NCBI GenBank assembly: GCA_003150315.1
Contig: QAML01000077.1
Span: forward strand, 1 to 7,411
DNA length: 7,411 nucleotides
Direction: 5' to 3'
Source of the DNA: Prevotellaceae bacterium
GTDB taxonomy: Bacteria; Bacteroidota; Bacteroidia; Bacteroidales; Bacteroidaceae
The translations under genes and the position numbers were made by a program. The notes beneath the pieces are model-generated. The model saw nothing but the letters and a program-made list of their open reading frames with translations. It did no database searches and was not told the origin of the DNA. Below are positions 6,826 through 7,411 of this stretch, piece after piece (the stretch's first letter is position 1; every line of letters starts with the position of its first letter).

Positions 6826-6839
6826 AAAGAGGCCTCTTT
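6826..6839. repeat. Perfect 14-bp palindrome AAAGAGGCCTCTTT in the expected -35/spacer position
   Basis: All seven base pairs match, with no loop, so a protein-binding site is likelier than an RNA hairpin. It sits directly upstream of the possible -10 element, about -17 to -30, and differs from the TGGNATNCCA sites, so a second regulator could use it. No binding protein can be named. Confidence 0.45.
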
Positions 6840-6852
6840 GTATAGCGCTGAT

Positions 6853-6886
6853 TTTTGACAAAAATATCCCTTAAATTTCGTCAAAA
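6853..6886. repeat. Inverted repeat TTTTGAC / GTCAAAA
   Basis: TTTTGAC (6853-6859) and GTCAAAA (6880-6886) are exact complements 20 bases apart in AT-rich DNA upstream of the possible promoter. TTTTGAC occurs again at 7048-7054. It may be a regulator site or chance in AT-rich sequence. Confidence 0.25.
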
Positions 6887-6911
6887 TGCCGACTTGAAAT
6901 CTAGGGATAGA

Positions 6912-6921
6912 TGGTATCCCA
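6912..6921. promoter_or_regulatory. Operator-like near-palindrome TGGTATCCCA
   Basis: Fits TGGNATNCCA at all fixed positions. It overlaps a small inverted repeat GGGATA/TATCCC (6904-6909 with 6915-6920). It lies about 95-105 bases upstream of the possible promoter and is probably a member of the same operator array. Confidence 0.35.
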
Positions 6922-6932
6922 AATTGCAGAGT

Positions 6933-6965
6933 TTGGCTTAAAACCGATTGGGATTGGCCTTAAAA
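6933..6965. repeat. Direct repeat TTGGCTTAAAA / TTGGCCTTAAAA, 21-base period
   Basis: TTGGCTTAAAA (6933-6943) and TTGGCCTTAAAA (6954-6965) start 21 bases apart, about two helical turns, placing both on the same DNA face. One copy has an extra C. This layout suits a tandem-binding regulator, but the count is only two and the sequence is AT-rich. Confidence 0.3.
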
Positions 6966-7036
6966 GGACTAAAAGAGGAAATCATGGAGATAAAGGCAGA
7001 CCAATGAAACGGTTTTGAAGAAGAAATTTTTAAATA

Positions 7037-7048
7037 TTGGCATTCCAT
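7037..7048. promoter_or_regulatory. Distal operator-like near-palindrome TTGGCATTCCAT
   Basis: Exact 11-base copy, in the same orientation, of the site at 6791-6801, 246 bases away. It sits between the regulator's terminator and the rest of the control region, with GTTTCGGTATG at 7064-7074 nearby. It is a candidate upstream partner for looping repression. Confidence 0.4.
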
Positions 7049-7077
7049 TTTGACCGCAAAGCCGTTTCGGTATGGTC

Positions 7078-7121
7078 CAAAACAGAAAAGGGCGTTGTTT
7101 TCTGTCGAAAACAACGCCCTT
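7078..7121 (-). terminator. Intrinsic terminator of the GntR-type regulator gene
   Basis: A perfect 15-bp stem (7088-7102 with 7107-7121) containing AAGGGCGTTGTTTT closes a four-base loop (7103-7106). On the minus strand the stem runs straight into TTTTCTGTTTT. It lies 41 bases after the regulator's stop codon. No T-tract follows on the plus strand, so it acts on minus-strand transcripts and separates regulator transcription from the transporter operon. Confidence 0.88.
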
Positions 7122-7162
7122 GTTGGTACAGGATGGAACCAATTGAATACCGGGACAGGCGG

Positions 7163-7411
7163 TCAGCCCGCCGGGGTCGCGTGGAGCAGCTCTTCCGCCT
7201 CGGCCTCGGCCAGCTTGGTGGACAGATTGACGCGCACGTCGGCCAGATGCTCCTGCATGGACTCTCTGGCCCCTTCGGCATCCTTTTGGATAATTTTGTT
7301 GAAGACCGCTTCGTGGGCCAGAATGGAGTTGTAGGAGATGCCGCTGCTGTTGGTAGTAAACTGGCGAGAGATATCCAACAGCTCGTAAAGGTTCTCATAG
7401 ACGCTGGAAAG
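7163..7411 (-). CDS. GntR/FadR-type transcriptional regulator, C-terminal part of the FCD ligand-binding domain (5' end outside window)
   Basis: 82 codons and a TGA stop are visible, running in from the right edge, so the DNA-binding winged helix and the start are not in the window. The fragment is the last helices of an FCD domain. Its diagnostic stretch is HEAVFNKIIQKDAEGAR (33-49) followed by MQEHLADV (52-59); His33 and His55 have the 22-residue spacing of the last two metal-binding histidines of FCD domains. FCD regulators usually sense small carboxylates or amino acid derivatives and often repress an adjacent catabolic operon. Here the same-strand transporter and hydrolase genes follow after a terminator and the operator-like repeats, making it the likely regulator of that operon. 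A distant chance is that it controls another locus. Confidence 0.85.
   Translation of the reverse strand, partial: LSSVYENLYELLDISRQFTTNSSGISYNSILAHEAVFNKIIQKDAEGARESMQEHLADVRVNLSTKLAEAEAEELLHATPAG

Larger units (their letters stand above)
6642..7162. other. Intergenic control region between the regulator gene and the transporter operon
   Basis: About 520 bases without a convincing gene, AT-rich from about 6760 to 7090. From right to left it holds the regulator's terminator (7121-7078), an operator-like near-palindrome (7037-7048), a direct repeat (6933-6965), further near-palindromes (6912-6921, 6791-6802, 6753-6762), an inverted TTTTGAC repeat, a 14-bp palindrome (6826-6839), a possible promoter (6824-6816) and a more GC-rich leader with inverted repeats down to the binding-protein gene. 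Parts with real support are listed separately. Confidence 0.8.

Noticed and set aside
6855..6883. Plus-strand TTGACA as a -35 box
   Set aside because: No -10-like hexamer follows at 16-18 bases and no plus-strand gene lies downstream in the window.
6984..7007. Plus-strand mini-ORF of seven codons (MEIKADQ) with AGAGG upstream
   Set aside because: Too short, no plus-strand promoter, and no gene downstream on that strand to be controlled by a leader peptide.
6642..7162. CRISPR array, insertion sequence or tRNA in the intergenic region
   Set aside because: The repeats are only 10-12 bases, irregularly spaced and palindromic; there are no transposase remnants, terminal repeats or cloverleaf arms.

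Overview
The window carries most of one catabolic-uptake cassette, with every gene on the minus strand. It suggests a fairly GC-rich Clostridia-type Firmicute, perhaps a gut Oscillospiraceae relative of the Flavonifractor or Lawsonibacter kind. Grounds are the strong AAGGAGG-type ribosome sites, a lipoprotein with a Gram-positive style Lys-rich signal and CGGSSG start, GC-rich genes against an AT-rich intergenic region, and protein style. The genus is an inference; no rRNA or other marker is present.

Reading in the direction of transcription (right to left): the last 82 codons of a GntR/FadR-type (FCD) regulator lie at 7411-7163, closed by a strong intrinsic terminator at 7121-7078. A non-coding region of about 520 bases (7162-6642) follows, with repeated near-palindromes of the form TGGNATNCCA, a perfect 14-bp palindrome, a possible extended -10 promoter and a long leader. 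Next come a lipoprotein substrate-binding protein (6641-5085), two permeases (dppB 4927-3950, dppC 3953-3069), two ATPases (dppD 3056-2085, dppF 2085-1126) and an M20 metallohydrolase (1070 to beyond the left edge). dppB to dppF are packed with overlaps or a 12-base gap. Longer gaps with hairpins separate the binding protein from dppB and dppF from the hydrolase.

Together the genes form a complete Dpp/Opp-type ABC importer (lipid-anchored binding protein, heterodimeric channel, heterodimeric ATPase) with a cytoplasmic amide hydrolase resembling the PM20D2/AbgB branch of M20. The simplest reading is that a small peptide or N-acyl/aminoacyl conjugate is imported and cleaved inside, with the neighbouring FCD regulator sensing substrate or product and acting on the repeated sites. 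The substrate cannot be read from the sequence.

No mobile element, CRISPR array, tRNA or rRNA was seen. The parts are known families. The points most worth a second look are the operator-like array, the altered LDGGR signature of DppF, the orphan ribosome site and hairpin before dppB, and the pairing with the M20 hydrolase.
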